Part shown: positions 40,360-47,675 of the stretch, piece after piece
How positions within the stretch are numbered: position 1 is the first letter of the stretch
Layout of the letters: every line of letters begins with the position of its first letter
Source: Aurantimonas sp. HBX-1
GTDB lineage: Bacteria > Pseudomonadota > Alphaproteobacteria > Rhizobiales > Rhizobiaceae
NCBI RefSeq assembly: GCF_021391535.1
Contig: NZ_CP090066.1
Location: 2,617,501 to 2,681,500 of the forward strand
Direction: 5' to 3'
Length of the DNA stretch: 64,000 bases
Made by a program: the position numbers and the translations under genes
The notes under the pieces: generated by a model
The model's input: only the letters and a program-made list of their open reading frames with translations
Database searches by the model: none
What the model was told of the DNA's origin: nothing

Positions 40360-40499
40360 TAGCGCTACCGCCGGCGGCGGCGGCGACGCGCTCCCGTGGT
40401 CGTGGAAACCGGCGCCGTGCCGTTTCGCTGGCACGGCAGGCTGCCCTATGCTCGGTGCCGGGCCGCGACGGGCGCCCGGACGCATCGAGAGACCGGACG

Positions 40500-41138
40500 A
40501 TGGGCACTTCGGGAATCCTGGCCTTCACGCTGGCGACGTTCCTGCTGGTCTCCTCGCCCGGGCCGAACGGCGCGCTGATCGCCCGGACCGTCCCGACATC
40601 GGGGGTCCCCGCCGCCTTCGCCAACGTCGCCGGCTTCTTCACCGCGTTCTGGATCCACGGCACGCTGTCGGTGCTCGGCCTGTCGGTCATCATCATGCAG
40701 TCGGCGACGGCCTTCGCGATCGTCAAATATGTCGGCGCCGCCTATCTCTGCTGGATCGGCCTGAAATCCCTCCACGAGGCGATCGCCCGCAAGCGGACGC
40801 TGCCCGGTGCGCCGCCGGCGCGCCGCGCCCGCTCGCTCCGCGGCGCCTATCTCGACGGGCTCCTGACCAACGGGCTGAACCCCAAGGTCTCGATGTTCTA
40901 CCTGGCGGTGTTCCCGCAGTTCATCCCGGCCGGCGGCCACCCGGTGGTCGCGGCCTACACGCTGGTGGCGATCCATTCGCTGATCAACATCGCCTGGTTC
41001 ACCCTGGTGATCCTGCTCTTCGCCCGCCTCGCCAGCTTCACCCGCTCGGGCGGCTTCCAGCGCTGGATCAAGGGCGCGACGGGCGCGGTCTTCCTCGGCT
41101 TCGGGCTCAGCCTGGCGCGGTTCAGGCCGGCGGGGTGA
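40500..41138 (+). CDS. LysE/RhtB-family amino acid exporter
   Basis: This 212-residue inner-membrane protein has about six hydrophobic segments. The N-terminal motif LLVSSPGPNGALIARTV and the mid-protein GAYLDGLLTNGLNPKVSMFY are the conserved signatures of LysE/RhtB exporters. The start is the ATG at 40500; a longer frame upstream is a shadow of the EEP gene. An internal 114-base stretch of this gene (40841-40954) recurs at 45286-45399 as part of a chimeric remnant. The exported substrate is unknown. Confidence 0.9.
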   Translation: MGTSGILAFTLATFLLVSSPGPNGALIARTVPTSGVPAAFANVAGFFTAFWIHGTLSVLGLSVIIMQSATAFAIVKYVGAAYLCWIGLKSLHEAIARKRTLPGAPPARRARSLRGAYLDGLLTNGLNPKVSMFYLAVFPQFIPAGGHPVVAAYTLVAIHSLINIAWFTLVILLFARLASFTRSGGFQRWIKGATGAVFLGFGLSLARFRPAG

Positions 41139-41313
41139 AGCGGAGCGGCGGCGGTAGGCGAGACCGCCGCACGCCGCGCGGCCGGGCGGCAACATCGGTC
41201 CGGGATCGACCCCAGGTTGCCGTCGAACGAGCCGCTTTCAATTTTGAAACCGGACATTCCAAATCGTGCGCCAGCCACAATAGACTGCTGGCCAAGCGCG
41301 ATGGGGGATCGGG

Positions 41314-41799
41314 ATGTCATTCGCAGAAAGCTATCTGGGAAGGCTGCGAGCGGTTGTTGGAAGCCGGTGCCTCCTCGTTCCGGGCGCGCGCGTCATCATC
41401 ACGCGACAGGACGGCTCGATCCTCCTTCAGCACCGAAGTGACTTCTCGCTCTGGGGATTACCTGGCGGCAATGCCGAGGAGGGAGAGGGTCTTGAAGAAG
41501 TAGCCGTCCGAGAGGTGTTCGAGGAAACTGGCCTCCGCGTCCGGAATCTTGTGCCGTTCGGCTTTGGCAACGATCCCAAGTCCGAGACCGTCCACTTCCC
41601 GAACGGCGATGTCTGCCAGTTCTTCGTCATGATGTTTGTGACGTCGGACTACGACGGCCTTGTCCAGATCAACGACGACGAGACGCTTTCCCTCGATTGG
41701 TTCCGCCCGGACGACCTGCCGCCAATGCTGACCAGCATGCGCCGAAGCGTTGAGGCATATGTTGCTTTCGAGCAGACTGGGCGTTTCCAGCTCATCTGA
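41314..41799 (+). CDS. Nudix hydrolase
   Basis: This 161-residue pyrophosphohydrolase-type protein has the Nudix box GNAEEGEGLEEVAVREVFEE followed by TGL, with the REVFEE metal ligands in place and preceded by SLWGLPG. A beta strand with ILLQHRSDFS precedes it. The substrate could be a nucleotide, a sugar nucleotide or an oxidised dNTP. It is the first gene of the variable region between lysE and lprI. GC is slightly lower than in the flanking core genes. Confidence 0.85.
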   Translation: MSFAESYLGRLRAVVGSRCLLVPGARVIITRQDGSILLQHRSDFSLWGLPGGNAEEGEGLEEVAVREVFEETGLRVRNLVPFGFGNDPKSETVHFPNGDVCQFFVMMFVTSDYDGLVQINDDETLSLDWFRPDDLPPMLTSMRRSVEAYVAFEQTGRFQLI

Positions 41800-42168
41800 C
41801 GCCTCGCCCGGTCGGCCTTCACTTGATGACTCTGGGACATGTCCGCTTTCGCCCAGGCGTGCCTGAAACCAGACAGACCGTAATCCACTCAAGTCGACAG
41901 TCCGGCACCTGTCCGCAAACGACCCCGTTTCAGTCGTATGGCGACGGCGTTGCCTCTGCTCCACAAGCCGCCGTCCCCTTACCGCCCGCTCAAGCCGGTC
42001 GGGCCGAGGAAGTGGAAGCCCGCGACCGGGCCGACGGTTTTCGACCCAAGACTGCCGCTTCTGATTGGAGGCGGCAGTCTCATAAGCGGACACGATCTCG
42101 AGTGTTCTCGATGGCTTATGCAGCCAGGGCCAAGCCATCCCTATCGGGGCGCCGTACCAGCATTGTCT
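41800..42168. other. 369-base gap, no gene seen
   Basis: Frames crossing this stretch show no recognisable domain, start or ribosome site. It separates the Nudix gene from the convergent VOC gene. It may contain decayed sequence. Confidence 0.4.
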
Positions 42169-42594
42169 TTATGGCTGCGTCTGCACAGCCTGAACGTCCA
42201 ACACCCATGTGATGCCGAACCGGTCCCGGACCATGCCGTAGAGGGGAGAGAAGCCTGCCGGACCCAGCGGCTGGATCACCGTCGCGCCCTCGCCGAGCCT
42301 CGCCCAATAGCCTGTGACCTCATCGGCGTCGTCGCCGCGCACCGAGACGAACACCGGGATCGTCCCCTTGTCCCACGGACGGCTGGCCGGCACGTCGAAG
42401 GCCATGACGTGGAAGCCGTCCTCCGACGCGACCTCACCCCAGATCACCTGGTCGGCTTCGGCAGGATCGGTAACGGCGTGAGCGTCGGCGTAGGTGAACA
42501 GCAACTGTCGCCCGCCGAACACGGACTGGTAGAAGGCGAGCGCCTCTCGGGCCTGCCCGCGGAAGTTCAGGTGGGTGGTGGTCTTGATGGTCAT
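42169..42594 (-). CDS. VOC-superfamily protein (PhnB/DUF1428-like glyoxalase fold)
   Basis: This 141-residue cytosolic protein starts MTIKTTTHLNFRGQAREALA, followed by FYQSVFGGRQLLFTY, the standard first half of a PhnB-like VOC protein. It ends WARLGEGATVIQPLG and YGMVRDRFGITWVLD. Proteins of this kind bind metals or small ligands; the reaction is unknown. It is divergent from a WYL-type regulator with a palindrome between them, a common pairing that suggests the regulator controls it. Confidence 0.82.
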   Translation of the reverse strand: MTIKTTTHLNFRGQAREALAFYQSVFGGRQLLFTYADAHAVTDPAEADQVIWGEVASEDGFHVMAFDVPASRPWDKGTIPVFVSVRGDDADEVTGYWARLGEGATVIQPLGPAGFSPLYGMVRDRFGITWVLDVQAVQTQP

Positions 42595-42637
42595 GGCGGG
42601 TTCCCTTCGCGTTTGACGACGAACAAGGTAGACCCGC

Positions 42638-42662
42638 CCAACTGACAGTTTGCGGCAGTTGG
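42638..42662. promoter_or_regulatory. Candidate operator for the WYL regulator
   Basis: Arms CCAACTG (42638-42644) and CAGTTGG (42656-42662) form a perfect 7-base inverted repeat with an 11-base spacer, between the divergent VOC and regulator genes. The inner sequence ACTGACAG resembles sites reported for YafY-type regulators. Confidence 0.5.
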
Positions 42663-42676
42663 CGAGAGGGAGATGG

Positions 42677-43384
42677 ATGGCACGCTCGGATCGCCTGTTC
42701 CGCCTGCTCCAGGCGATGCGCACCATGTCCGCCCCGATCACCGGGGCGCGTCTGGCGGAAGCGACCGAGGTCTCGCTGCGCTCGCTCTACCGCGACATCG
42801 ACGCGCTTCGCGCGGCGGGAGCCCGGATCGAGGGCGAGCGGGGCTATGGCTACAGGCTGATCGAGGACTACGCGCTTCCGCCACAGACCTTCGAGCGTGC
42901 CGAGATCGAGGCGATCGCGCTCGGAATGGCGGAGGTCGCCAGCATGGGCGACCCGGTGCTTGCCGAGGCAGCGGCGTCGGTCCTCGCCAAGGTCGCCGCC
43001 ACGCTGCCGGACGACCGCGAGCAGTACCTCCTGCACGCGATCTCCCAAGTCTTCCGGCCGACGCCGCGCTACGAGGCGACGCCTCACACGGAGATCGTGC
43101 GCGACGCGTGCTGGCGGGAGGAGGCGCTCCGGATCGGCTATGCCGACAAGGACGACGCGGACACCGAACGCGTGATCCTGCCGCTCTCGATTGTCTACAC
43201 GGAAAAGGTCCAGACCGTGCTCGCCTGGTGCTGCCTGCGCGAAGACTTCCGCATGTTCCGTACCGACCGCCTCCGGAGCGCCGCCTTTACCGGGTCGAGC
43301 TTTCGGCCGCGTCGCGCTACGCTCCTTCGGAACTATCTGGCGGAACTGAAGCGGCGCCCTTCGCGACCGGACGTGAGCGCCTAA
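42677..43384 (+). CDS. WYL-domain transcriptional regulator (YafY-like)
   Basis: This 235-residue regulator has an N-terminal winged helix (SDRLFRLLQAMRTM, then LAEATEVSLRSLYRDIDALR and GAGARIEGERGYGYRL in outline). A C-terminal WYL-like ligand domain follows (VYTEKVQTVLAWCCLREDFR). The start at 42677 follows GAGGGAG. It probably controls the divergent VOC gene and itself through the palindrome between them. A damaged Nudix gene follows 12 bases downstream in the same direction. Confidence 0.85.
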   Translation: MARSDRLFRLLQAMRTMSAPITGARLAEATEVSLRSLYRDIDALRAAGARIEGERGYGYRLIEDYALPPQTFERAEIEAIALGMAEVASMGDPVLAEAAASVLAKVAATLPDDREQYLLHAISQVFRPTPRYEATPHTEIVRDACWREEALRIGYADKDDADTERVILPLSIVYTEKVQTVLAWCCLREDFRMFRTDRLRSAAFTGSSFRPRRATLLRNYLAELKRRPSRPDVSA

Positions 43385-43396
43385 GGAGAGACACGA

Positions 43397-43794
43397 ATGA
43401 ACGTCGACACCGTCAGGCCGCCCGCGGGGTGCTAAGCAGCCATCATCGAGAACGGGAAGGTCCTTCTCGTGCGAAGACGGCGCGAGCCCGAAGCGGGGTG
43501 TTAGGGGTTGCCCGGCGGCAAGGTCGCCTCCTTCGACCCCGTAGCGGACGCTGTCGCGCGCAGATCCGCGAGGAACTCGGCATCCTCATCGAGCCGATCG
43601 ATCTCCTCTGTGCCGTCGATCAGATCGACCGTGGGCAGGGCCAGCACTGGGTCGCCCCGGCGTTTCGCATAGACCGCTATGACGGAACGCCGGCCATCCA
43701 GGAGCCATACGCGCTTTCGGACCTCGGCTGGTTCGATCTGGATGCCTTGCCCACGGCCATCACCGCGCGACCAGGCACGCAGTGGCCGCGCTGA
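43397..43794 (+). pseudogene. Nudix hydrolase, broken (two stops and a frameshift)
   Basis: After an AAGGAGA ribosome site and ATG, the frame reads MNVDTVRPPAGC, then TAA at 43432. It continues AAIIENGKVLLVRRRREPEA up to a TAG at 43501, where family members have Trp before GLPGGK. The Nudix box then shifts by one base near 43550 (DAVAR in one frame, QIREELGI in the next). The rest is intact to TGA at 43794, ending TARPGTQWPR. The three lesions together indicate a recently dead gene, or a poor sequence stretch. Confidence 0.75.
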
Positions 43795-44410
43795 AGCGAT
43801 AGACGGCCTGAACTTCCCATCATCGCGCTGATTGGTTTTGGCAAGATGCGTCCGGTGCGCAGCTTGCCGGCATCCCCCTCGCACTGATGAAGGAGCCTCT
43901 GGACTCGGTCCCCATGGATCGTCCGATCAAAGCCGTGGACGGGCGACAACTCACGGTCGGTTGGCGGGGCGAGATCGCACGCCGCCTGAAGAGCCTGATG
44001 CAGCTTCGGCACCAGGTGGATCGCCGCATCGGCTGCGCTTGCTTGTCGCTCGCTGACTGCCCTTTGCGGAACCCGGAGGACCGCTTGGCTGCCGAAGGGC
44101 CAGGCCTCGCCTGCTCGTCGGAAACGATAACCCCGCGACGGAATTCCGTGTTGGCTGCTTGAGCCCGAACCCGCCCGGAAGCATACCGACCGCCAGATCG
44201 GAATTATTTCCGATCGGCGGAACGGGCCGAAAGCGGACCGGCAGGTTTCAGGCGAAGACGCCCGGAAGCAGCCGTTCCGCTCACGACCCTAAAGAGACGT
44301 TCGAGCGTAACGAGTAGAACGTCCGCTTCGAGCCCAGAATGACCGATGCTGCGTTTCGCCCCATTTACAAACTATGCGCAGGTAGCGGACGCTCGCGCTG
44401 GCAGCCCCTT
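43795..44410. other. 616-base stretch without a recognised gene
   Basis: A short plus-strand frame at 43887-44162 and opposite-strand frames show no domain, ribosome site or conserved motif. The region lies in the variable block between lysE and lprI and is probably decayed or non-coding DNA. Confidence 0.45.
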
Positions 44411-44869
44411 TCATACCCACTGATTTTCATAGATGGTCCGACGCAGCGTGCGTTGCGCCAGCTTGGCCCATTCTTCTAGTTGCTCTTCATATGACTCTAA
44501 TTTCTGTATAATTTCTTCATCGTCTTCCGGCGTTGCAACATGAACCCATGTGTTGCGATACTTTCGTAGCTTATGAATGTCGTCTCGAAGTCCCTGTTGG
44601 ATAGGCGAGCTATCAATCAAATCAGCAAGGCCAATACGCTTCCCGCCTGCATACTCGGCGCGAAGATACGTTTCGACTGCGGCGGTAGCGGATATTACGG
44701 TTGCTAGGTTCGCGCCACCGACGAAGGCATAATCACAATCGCGAACGATGAAGGCGCACCATTCCGACATGGTCGCGCCGCCCTTCAACAGTTCGTCGTC
44801 AAGCGCGGTGATGAATGCCCATCTGGCGTTGTCATCCAAATCCGTTCCCTCAAGCGAAGACACGTTCAA
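44411..44869 (-). CDS. HEPN-like protein of low GC content
   Basis: This 152-residue, mostly helical protein has no signal peptide. Near the C terminus the stretch DDIHKLRKYRNTWVHVATPE contains R-N-x3-H, matching the Rx4-6H motif (with Asn after Arg) of HEPN nucleases and DUF4145-like proteins. The codon use and base composition (many AT-rich codons) differ clearly from neighbours, a sign of transfer. No partner nucleotidyltransferase gene is adjacent. HEPN assignment is by motif only; a defence or toxin role is a hypothesis. Confidence 0.6.
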   Translation of the reverse strand: MNVSSLEGTDLDDNARWAFITALDDELLKGGATMSEWCAFIVRDCDYAFVGGANLATVISATAAVETYLRAEYAGGKRIGLADLIDSSPIQQGLRDDIHKLRKYRNTWVHVATPEDDEEIIQKLESYEEQLEEWAKLAQRTLRRTIYENQWV

Positions 44870-45035
44870 GCCGAATTATAGCATTGGTCAGTGTGTGCTT
44901 TAAGCAGTCAATGCTTCGATTAAGTCGAACGGCAGGCTTGTCCGCGTAGCTGCCGTTTGTCCGCCGCTACGCGAATGGCCGCTTCCCACCCAAAGCCGCC
45001 GATGCCGCGGTCAGTCTAAGTCGGAGCTCTTCCCC

Positions 45036-45288
45036 CTAGATCGGCGCCACCGACTTCCTGATCTCCTCCAGCGCTGCCGTCCGCTGGGCGATGACGAAGG
45101 CCCGGCAGGAGGGATAGGACAGGTATCGGCCGACCTGGCCGTATTCGACCGCGTCCAGGTAGAACAGGCAGCTGGCGTCGCGATAGGCGAGCCAGGCGCG
45201 CTGCTCGTCGCGCAGCTTCGGATGGCTGTCCTCCGGAAGCTCCGCCAGCAGCGCCTGCCAGGCCTTGTTGAGCCGGGCATCCTCACGG
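45036..45288 (-). pseudogene. Truncated copy of the LprI-like (DUF1311) gene
   Basis: These bases match the C-terminal two thirds of the intact gene at 47231-47623, with about 14 differences over 250 bases by eye. The stop codon is retained but the signal peptide and N-terminal part are missing. The match ends exactly where a fragment of the lysE gene begins, with CGG shared at the junction. It encodes no complete protein. Confidence 0.85.
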
Positions 45289-45399
45289 CGCCTATCTCGA
45301 CGGGCTGCTGACCAACGGGCTCAACCCCAAGGTCTCGATGTTCTATCTCGCGGTGTTCCCGCAGTTCATTCCGGCCGGCGACCACCCGGTGGTCGCGGC
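45286..45399 (+). pseudogene. Internal fragment of the LysE exporter gene
   Basis: This is a 114-base match to 40841-40954 of the intact lysE gene, with about six differences, nearly all synonymous (one Gly to Asp). It encodes GAYLDGLLTNGLNPKVSMFY and onward. It begins at the end of the lprI fragment and ends inside the reading frame of the opposite-strand TetR gene. No start or stop of its own is present. Confidence 0.85.
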
Positions 45400-46008
45400 A
45401 CTCGGCACGATCAAGCGAACCCGTTCCATGGCGCCTGACAAAGTCTCGCGCAAGGTCGATCCCGACCCGGAACTGAGCCAGAATTCCAACGCGGTGTGCG
45501 CCGTCGCCAGAACAAGCGCTGCGGTCAGGCCTGGCATGATATCCGAGGCCACGGTGCTGCCGATTCGCTCCGCGATTGCTTCGGCCAACCTCGCCTGCAC
45601 GGTCAGGTCCGCCTTGTATTCTTCGGCGGCGAGAGTCGGTTCGTTCCGGAGGAGCCGCATGCGCTCGATCGAATTGCGATCGGGCTCCTCGGGATAGAGG
45701 GCAAGAAGCGCTTCCGACAGCGAGGACCACAATTCTTCATTGGCCGGTCGGGCCTTGAAGGCCGCGACAAAGGTATCGGCCCGGTTGTGGGCAATGTCGA
45801 CGATAGCAGCAGCCTTGGTCGGAAAGTAATTTCTGAAGGTCCGCAGCGAGACATTGGCCTCGCTGGCGATCTCCTCCACCGTCACCTGGTCGATCCCACG
45901 TTCCAGTGCCAGACGCAGGGCGACCGCGCTCAGTGTCGCGCGTGTCGCCTGCTTCTTGCGTTCCCGCAAGCCAAGAGCTTTAGCGGTCTGAGTGGGCGTG
46001 GTCGACAT
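45343..46008 (-). CDS. TetR family regulator with a chimeric C terminus
   Basis: This 221-residue regulator has a normal TetR helix-turn-helix: RERKKQATRATLSAVALRLA, ERGIDQVTVEEIASEANVSL and RTFRNYFPTKAAAIVDIAHN. The helical ligand domain continues to about ERVRLIVPSA. The last ~19 residues are encoded by the antisense of the lysE fragment, so the original 3' end has been replaced. The gene probably still works, since only the tail is changed. It starts 8 bases after the monooxygenase gene, with which it forms an operon. Confidence 0.82.
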   Translation of the reverse strand: MSTTPTQTAKALGLRERKKQATRATLSAVALRLALERGIDQVTVEEIASEANVSLRTFRNYFPTKAAAIVDIAHNRADTFVAAFKARPANEELWSSLSEALLALYPEEPDRNSIERMRLLRNEPTLAAEEYKADLTVQARLAEAIAERIGSTVASDIMPGLTAALVLATAHTALEFWLSSGSGSTLRETLSGAMERVRLIVPSAATTGWSPAGMNCGNTAR

Positions 46009-46016
46009 CTGGCCTG

Positions 46017-46406
46017 TTAGTCCAATTGCTTGAGTATCGAGAGCTTCGGCGGCCCCTTGAGCGTCCGCGTGGCATGATCGAGCCCGCCTTTCTGCTCATC
46101 GGCGTCGCTCATATGCTGCTGAAAGGCTGCTTCGCTTTCCCATTCCTGCATGCTGTGAAACACGCCTGGCCGCTGTGTATCCTCAAACACGACGGCGCTG
46201 AGCATGCCGGGCTTATGGGATGTCTTGATGGTGTTGTGGAACATTTCCCGGGTCTCGTCGACGTGCCCGGGGGCAGCTTCAATCTCGATCCAGACGAACA
46301 CTTTGGACATAGCGGTCTGCGATTCTGCGAAAACACTCGGCGTCGCCATCAGCGATACCGCGAGCGCGGCCGAGGCGATGAGGTTTCGGCGATTCCAGTC
46401 CATCAT
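46017..46406 (-). CDS. Exported antibiotic biosynthesis monooxygenase (ABM) domain protein
   Basis: This 129-residue protein has an N-terminal signal with twin arginines (WNRRNLIASAALAVSLMA, cleavage near VFA). The mature part has the dimeric ABM/ferredoxin-like fold pattern: VFVWIEIEAAPGHVDETREM, LSAVVFEDTQRPGVFHSMQE and WESEAAFQQHM. Members act as small quinol or aromatic monooxygenases; the substrate is unknown. Cofactor-free chemistry in the periplasm is inferred. GGAG lies 7 bases before the ATG. It is followed by a TetR gene, and a strong palindrome lies 70 bases upstream. Confidence 0.78.
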   Translation of the reverse strand: MMDWNRRNLIASAALAVSLMATPSVFAESQTAMSKVFVWIEIEAAPGHVDETREMFHNTIKTSHKPGMLSAVVFEDTQRPGVFHSMQEWESEAAFQQHMSDADEQKGGLDHATRTLKGPPKLSILKQLD

Positions 46407-46476
46407 TTGGGTACTCCATGGCTCAGACAGGAAGAGCCCCGCCGGCAGGCGATACCCATATGGAATTATTGCATGA

Positions 46477-46509
46477 AACGCAATATTGCCTTCTAGGCAA
46501 TATTGCGTT
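46477..46509. promoter_or_regulatory. Strong inverted repeat, candidate TetR operator
   Basis: Perfect 14-base arms AACGCAATATTGCC and GGCAATATTGCGTT flank TTCTA. It stands about 70 bases upstream of the monooxygenase-TetR operon. Size and symmetry fit binding of a TetR dimer or pair of dimers, so autoregulation is likely. Confidence 0.6.
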
Positions 46510-46709
46510 GGGACGAAGCCGCCTTGCCAGCCGCGCGATTTGCAGAAGACCCGGCGGCCGAAGGCGGCCAGTCATCAATCTACCCAAAGGCGCAGTTGCC
46601 GGATGCGACGAGCGCGCCTCATCATGATCAGAACGCCATCCGCCCGAATCTCGCCGGTCGCCACCGCCCCACTCGGCGACAAAGGCGACGCAGAAGGCTA
46701 GCTGATCCC

Positions 46710-47132
46710 ATGACCAACGCGCTCGTCCCGGAGTTCGCCGTCACCGACTACGGCCGGTCGAGGAAATTCTACTGCGACGTCCTCGGTTTCTCATGCGCGT
46801 ACGAGCGCCCGGAGGAAGGATTCGGCTATCTCAGATTGGGTTCGGCCGAGCTGATGATCGACCAGATCGGTCTGGGACGGACCTTCGGGGGAGCCCACCT
46901 GCCCGGCGCACCTCCCTTCGGAAAGGGACTCAACGTCCAGATCCGCGTTGCCGCTGTCGGGCCCCTGATCGAAGCCCTGGAGCGCCATCGGATCACCCTC
47001 TACCTTCCGCTCGAAGAGAGGTGGTACCGCACCGGCGAGAGGGAGGCGGGGCAGCGGCAGTTCGTGGTGGCCGACCCGGACGGTTACCTGCTGCGGTTCT
47101 GCGAGGAGATGGGATCGAGACCCGCAGCATGA
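46710..47132 (+). CDS. VOC-family protein, bleomycin resistance protein-like
   Basis: This 140-residue cytosolic protein reads LVPEFAVTDYGRSRKFYCDV, then LGFSCAYERPEEGFGYLRLG, the beta-alpha-beta pattern of BLMA/Ble-type VOC proteins. It ends with RQFVVADPDGYLLRFCEEMG, a typical metal- or ligand-binding strand. Ble-type members bind glycopeptide-like antibiotics, but similar sequences have other roles, so resistance is not asserted. It is divergent from the monooxygenase-TetR operon and is the last accessory gene before lprI. Confidence 0.82.
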   Translation: MTNALVPEFAVTDYGRSRKFYCDVLGFSCAYERPEEGFGYLRLGSAELMIDQIGLGRTFGGAHLPGAPPFGKGLNVQIRVAAVGPLIEALERHRITLYLPLEERWYRTGEREAGQRQFVVADPDGYLLRFCEEMGSRPAA

Positions 47133-47230
47133 GTGGTCGGCGGTCGGCGTCAGCGAGCGTTCATTTCGATACCGCCCGGCGGCCTCTCTACCCCCGACGC
47201 TTCGCAGGTGAGAAATCGTCGTCCTCGCTC

Positions 47231-47623
47231 TCAGATCGGCGCCACGGACTTCCTGATCTCGTCCAGCGCCGCCGTCCGCTGCGCGATGACGAAGGCCCGG
47301 CAGGAGGGGTAGGAGAGGTACCGGCCGACCTGGCCGTATTCGACCGCGTCCAGGTAGAACAGGCAGCTGGCGTCGCGATAGGCGAGCCAGGCACGCTGCT
47401 CGTCGCGCAGCTTCGGATGGCTGTCCTCGGGAAGCTCGGCCAGCAGCGCCTGCCAGGCCTCGTTGAGGCGGGCGTCCTCGCGGTCGATCCATTCGGCGCC
47501 GCAGGCGCCCATGTCCGGCATGACGGCGCCGGCGTCGCCGACGCAGGCATCGTATTCGTCGTCGGCGCGGGCCGGCGACGCCAGCACCAGCAGCAGGCAA
47601 CCGAGCGGCAGAAGCAGGCGCAT
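47231..47623 (-). CDS. Secreted DUF1311 protein (LprI-like)
   Basis: This 130-residue exported protein has a signal peptide (LLLPLGCLLLVLASPARA, cleavage before DDE). The mature domain has DUF1311 features: DEYDACVGDAG, EWIDREDARLNEAWQALLAE, RDEQRAWLAYRDASCLFYLD and paired cysteines. LprI of Mycobacterium inhibits lysozyme, but most members are uncharacterised. A truncated second copy lies at 45036-45288. It marks the right boundary of the variable region. Confidence 0.85.
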   Translation of the reverse strand: MRLLLPLGCLLLVLASPARADDEYDACVGDAGAVMPDMGACGAEWIDREDARLNEAWQALLAELPEDSHPKLRDEQRAWLAYRDASCLFYLDAVEYGQVGRYLSYPSCRAFVIAQRTAALDEIRKSVAPI

Positions 47624-47675
47624 GGTGGTCTCCCTTTCGCGTCCCTGAGGCCGCGCCGCCCTGGCGGCGCCGCGT

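Noticed and set aside
43397..43794. Recoded stop codons (selenocysteine or readthrough) in the Nudix gene
   Set aside because: The stops are TAA and TAG, and a frameshift follows, so gene decay or sequencing error is the simpler explanation.
43887..44162. Plus-strand frame of 91 codons and overlapping minus-strand frames
   Set aside because: No recognisable domain, no ribosome site, and frames of similar length on both strands; treated as non-coding.
45011..45730. Minus-strand frame of 239 codons spanning the lprI/lysE junction
   Set aside because: It runs out of frame through part of the TetR gene and across the junction; only its 3' end matches the lprI remnant.
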